31,207 bases of DNA from a virus: the IMG/VR virus record IMGVR_UViG_3300046451_002337, positions 1 through 31,207 of that record. One strand, written 5' to 3'. The notes under the pieces are model-generated. The model was not told where the DNA came from. It made no database searches and saw only the letters and a list, made by a program, of their open reading frames with translations. Positions 29,381-31,207 of the stretch are shown piece after piece (position 1 is the stretch's first letter; every line of letters begins with the position of its first letter). The position numbers and the translations under genes were made by a program.

Positions 29381-29572
29381 TTATCCTTCTATTAGTTGTT
29401 TAAATTGATCGTAAACTTTTTGCTTGCCACCTTTTAGGTCAAACTCGCCCTTGATGATGGAGTAGCAACTTCTACCTCTTGACATCTTCAAACCACTAAG
29501 CTCAAGCTTTAGCCCCCGAAGTAATGTTAAATATCTGAATCTTTCAATTTGTGTTGGTTCTGTTAATATCAT
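29381..29572 (-). CDS. 63-aa basic protein
   Basis: The start is placed at 29572 (MILTEPTQIERFRYLTLLRG) because a leaderless-type promoter with consensus -35 ends exactly 6 nt upstream. An open frame with a TTG extends 16 codons further. The rest is LKLELSGLKMSRGRSCYSII then EFDLKGGKQKVYDQFKQLIE, basic and helical. First gene of a two-gene unit with the DUF7249-like gene. Function unknown. Confidence 0.7.
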   Translation of the reverse strand: MILTEPTQIERFRYLTLLRGLKLELSGLKMSRGRSCYSIIKGEFDLKGGKQKVYDQFKQLIEG

Positions 29573-29578
29573 ATCCTT

Positions 29579-29607
29579 AATATAGTTTAGTTGTTGTTGT
29601 ATGTCAA
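29579..29607 (-). promoter_or_regulatory. Leaderless-type promoter 10
   Basis: Minus strand TTGACA (29607-29602), 17 bp, TATATT (29584-29579), AAGGAT, then ATG at 29572. The -35 overlaps the last codons of the upstream gene (29604-29849). The 6-nt gap happens to contain AAGGA, too close to the ATG to act as a normal ribosome site. Confidence 0.8.
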
Positions 29608-29849
29608 ACAATTTCTGCAATCATTTCTTTAATCTTTCTAACTTCATCTAGGTTTTGTTGAAGCAGATTGAGTTGTGCAAGTATGCCTTTATAGCCAACA
29701 TATCCGCCATTCATGTGACCCTGCCAAGCGTCGCCCACTTTCTTGAATGAAACATTCCAACCACAATGATAATCATATGCTTTTAGAATGCCGTTTGGCA
29801 AGAGTTCAAATGTTAGTTCTTTTCCGTTTGTTATGTCTTTTAATGTCAT
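29604..29849 (-). CDS. 81-aa accessory protein
   Basis: The start is placed at 29849 (MTLKDITNGKELTFELLPNG) from the leaderless-type promoter ending 6 nt upstream. The 28-codon upstream extension would cross the promoter. First half beta strands (LKAYDYHCGWNVSFKKVGDA), second half a helix (GILAQLNLLQQNLDEVRKIK). Possible two-part fold, small beta sheet plus helix. No family recognised. Confidence 0.72.
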   Translation of the reverse strand: MTLKDITNGKELTFELLPNGILKAYDYHCGWNVSFKKVGDAWQGHMNGGYVGYKGILAQLNLLQQNLDEVRKIKEMIAEIV

Positions 29850-29855
29850 ATATAC

Positions 29856-29884
29856 AATGTAAGGCATAAACCTAACTAAAGCAA
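29856..29884 (-). promoter_or_regulatory. Leaderless-type promoter 11
   Basis: Minus strand TTGCTT (29884-29879), 17 bp, TACATT (29861-29856), GTATAT, then ATG at 29849. From -10 to ATG identical to promoters 1, 2, 4 and 5 on the other strand. Confidence 0.78.
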
Positions 29885-29915
29885 GAAAAAAGATCATTAG
29901 TTTTGCATATTGTTC

Positions 29916-29993
29916 TAAGTCGTTGAGTATCAAGGGTTTAGGCTAAAAAGCCTCGGGCCTCAATTCCCTAAGTCGTTGATAACCAACTGTTTA
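29916..29993 (+). repeat. Paired-palindrome element, copy E
   Basis: Halves at 29916 and 29969, 53 bp apart. First half TAAGTCGTTGA-GTA-TCAAGGGTTTA as in copy A. Second half pairs with two G-U pairs and one mismatch. A GGCT-AAAA-AGCC hairpin lies between. The 36 bp before it (29880-29915) repeat 29036-29071 with three differences. Confidence 0.82.
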
Positions 29994-30022
29994 TGTAATT
30001 TTTATTGACTTATCCTATTGCC

Positions 30023-30055
30023 AAAAAAACCCCTCGGCTTTTACTGCCGAAGGGT
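30023..30055 (-). terminator. Intrinsic terminator of the DUF932-like gene
   Basis: Minus strand ACCCTTCGGC-7 nt-GCCGAGGGGT with one G-T pair, then a T7 run. It lies 24 nt after the stop of the 289-aa gene. Confidence 0.9.
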
Positions 30056-30078
30056 ATTTGGAAGATTTATGTTTCTAT

Positions 30079-30948
30079 TTAAACCTCTACTAATTCGTTT
30101 TCCGCAACCTCCATGTCAAGAACTTCCTCGACATGATTTTCAATATTGAAATCAACCTCCGAGTCAAGAACAGAATGCAGAGCGTCAGAGCGATTAGGCA
30201 ATGCCACAAGATTACCCTTGTAAATCTCAGTAAAAGCATTATATAAAGAATTCATATTGCGATCCTTGAATTCACTATGATCAGAAGATTCCCATTGGTC
30301 TACCACATCGATGATTTTAGACTTTGGCAAAGCCCCTGCCTTACAAGCCCGAATTACCAAATCATTAACATGAGAGTTTGAGAGATCAAAGTTTTTGTAA
30401 GCCTCGATTCTATTATCTTGACCATGCCAAAAACCAAATAGCTTACCCAAGGCACGATTGATCATAAAATCAAGATCGCTTAGAATGTTTCGGGTATGCC
30501 TACGAGCCAATTTAATAGTGTTAGTGAAAATTAAATTATCACAGACAAAAGGAGCATCACCTGCACACAATCCCGCAGGAAAAGTTTTATCGTGAGAATT
30601 ACGAAGACCTACAACGCAACCACGATCAGTGGCAACTCGATTAGGGTGATCAACTGCAAATAATCCAAAATAATGCTGATTGTTTCTAGCCAAGGAATGC
30701 ACCTCGTCTTGAATTTCAAAACCATTATCCAATAATGTCTTTCGAGTATCAACTACAAGATCGTGGTGGGGGATCGGTTGATGAGATACAGCGATCTCGC
30801 CTGTTCTCTTATTAGGTTTATTGCGGTATGATGGTAATGGAGTTGGTACGGCTTGAACTTGCTCAAAGTCTACTAGACTGCGATTACCTCCACAAATATT
30901 TAAATTAACTGATTTGCGAGGAGCGATATTGTTTTCTGTGTTATTCAT
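30079..30948 (-). CDS. DUF932-like phage protein
   Basis: 289 aa. The central part CVVGLRNSHDKTFPAGLCAG, then DAPFVCDNLIFTNTIKLARR and HTRNILSDLDF, matches the DUF932 pattern (G-x-RNS-x-D-x-x, then G-x-x-x-x-x-CDN-x-(I/L), then RH-T). Such proteins occur on phages and plasmids. Their role is unsettled. An N-terminal disordered part (about 1-55) and an acidic C-terminal tail (about 265-289) flank it. Its own leaderless-type promoter with consensus -35 and its own terminator make it a single-gene unit. Codon use is even and GC-richer than its small neighbours, suggesting good expression. Confidence 0.85.
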   Translation of the reverse strand: MNNTENNIAPRKSVNLNICGGNRSLVDFEQVQAVPTPLPSYRNKPNKRTGEIAVSHQPIPHHDLVVDTRKTLLDNGFEIQDEVHSLARNNQHYFGLFAVDHPNRVATDRGCVVGLRNSHDKTFPAGLCAGDAPFVCDNLIFTNTIKLARRHTRNILSDLDFMINRALGKLFGFWHGQDNRIEAYKNFDLSNSHVNDLVIRACKAGALPKSKIIDVVDQWESSDHSEFKDRNMNSLYNAFTEIYKGNLVALPNRSDALHSVLDSEVDFNIENHVEEVLDMEVAENELVEV

Positions 30949-30954
30949 AAGTAT

Positions 30955-30983
30955 AATATAGTATATGGTTATAGTTTTGTCAA
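30955..30983 (-). promoter_or_regulatory. Leaderless-type promoter 12
   Basis: Minus strand TTGACA (30983-30978), 17 bp, TATATT (30960-30955), ATACTT, then ATG at 30948. The strongest match to consensus of the set. Confidence 0.82.
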
Positions 30984-30986
30984 GAA

Positions 30987-31207
30987 TTAATTGCGATAAT
31001 TTATTTCTAAATTTGTTTCGTTAAGATGTTCGTATGCAGTTGCTTTTTCAGATATTGCTTTAAGTGTTTCGCCTATCATATCAAGGACTTTAAAGTCATC
31101 AATGTTAAGTTTTTCCTGCATGGGTTCGATAACCATATCAAACAAAACGCTCTGCATCGCTTGCATTACCTGTTCAGATGATGGTGATTCTTCTTGGTAG
31201 TCGTCAT
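30987..31207 (-). CDS. 3' part of an acidic accessory gene, cut by the window edge
   Basis: An open minus-strand frame enters from the right edge and ends at a TAA at 30987-30989, 3 bases before the -35 of the DUF932-like gene. The visible 72 residues read DDYQEESPSSEQVMQAMQSV, then FDMVIEPMQEKLNIDDFKVL, then EKATAYEHLNETNLEINYRN. Acidic and helical. No family can be named from this part. Confidence 0.7.
   Translation of the reverse strand, partial: DDYQEESPSSEQVMQAMQSVLFDMVIEPMQEKLNIDDFKVLDMIGETLKAISEKATAYEHLNETNLEINYRN

Noticed and set aside
25541-29993. Integron-like attC sites between small gene cassettes
   Set aside because: Repeats in one orientation next to genes on both strands recall a cassette array, and GTTGAAC fits GTTRRRY. 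But the partner RYYYAAC core does not sit at the other end of the fold, the spacing is fixed where attC is variable, and no integrase gene is in the window.
25541-29993. CRISPR array
   Set aside because: The repeats are few, long, far apart and separated by genes and promoters, with no spacers of regular length and no cas genes.
1-31207. tRNA, rRNA or known riboswitches
   Set aside because: I saw no cloverleaf with a terminal CCA or T-loop motif, no rRNA segment and no riboswitch core that I could recognise by eye.
1-31207. Integrase, lysis cassette or insertion sequence
   Set aside because: No tyrosine or serine recombinase, transposase, endolysin or clear holin signature is present, so temperate or lytic lifestyle cannot be decided here.

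Overview
The window is a stretch of a tailed double-stranded DNA phage genome (Caudoviricetes type) or a provirus of one. It carries a large terminase, a portal, a fused prohead protease and scaffold, a major capsid protein, neck-type proteins and tail-tube-like proteins in canonical order. The DNA is AT-rich, most late genes lack an obvious Shine-Dalgarno site, and there are no tRNA or rRNA genes. The host cannot be named from the sequence. Three good sigma-54-type -24/-12 sites would suit a host that has RpoN.

Layout. (1) Positions 1-23187 are one late module on the minus strand, read right to left: PhoH-like ATPase, membrane-anchored GAF-like protein, two appendage or fibre-like proteins, zinc ribbon, sigma-like factor with an inserted Cys cluster, possible small terminase, ERCC4-type nuclease, membrane-anchored subtilase, large terminase, portal, protease-scaffold, decoration protein, major capsid protein, terminator, neck genes, major tail-tube-like protein, terminator, three more tube-like paralogues, and two accessory genes. 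The capsid gene and the main tube gene are each followed by a strong hairpin terminator. (2) Positions 23279-23986 hold a small plus-strand pair, including a protein resembling the DUF2384 (MbcA/ParS/Xre) antitoxin domain, convergent with one minus-strand gene. (3) Positions 23987-24368 are a non-coding AT-rich divergent region with a 56-bp-period repeat. (4) Positions 24369-27741 (plus) and 28046-31207 (minus) are an accessory, probably early, region of very small genes, a DUF932-like gene and several micro-proteins of 18-57 aa.

The accessory region has two linked regulatory signals that ordinary annotation would miss. Eleven transcription units share an invariant start, TTGnnn-N17-TAnnnT-N6-ATG (a twelfth has N7). 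This puts +1 on the A of the start codon, so these units are predicted to make leaderless mRNAs. The pattern also corrects three gene starts. Between these units lie five copies of a paired-palindrome element built on TAAGTCGTTGA. Its two halves are always exactly 53 bp apart and all five copies point the same way although the neighbouring genes are on both strands. Two copies sit inside 201-bp blocks that differ at only two positions. Three copies follow an intrinsic terminator and a sigma-54-like promoter. This repeated terminator / sigma-54-like site / paired hairpin / leaderless promoter unit is the best candidate here for an undescribed system.
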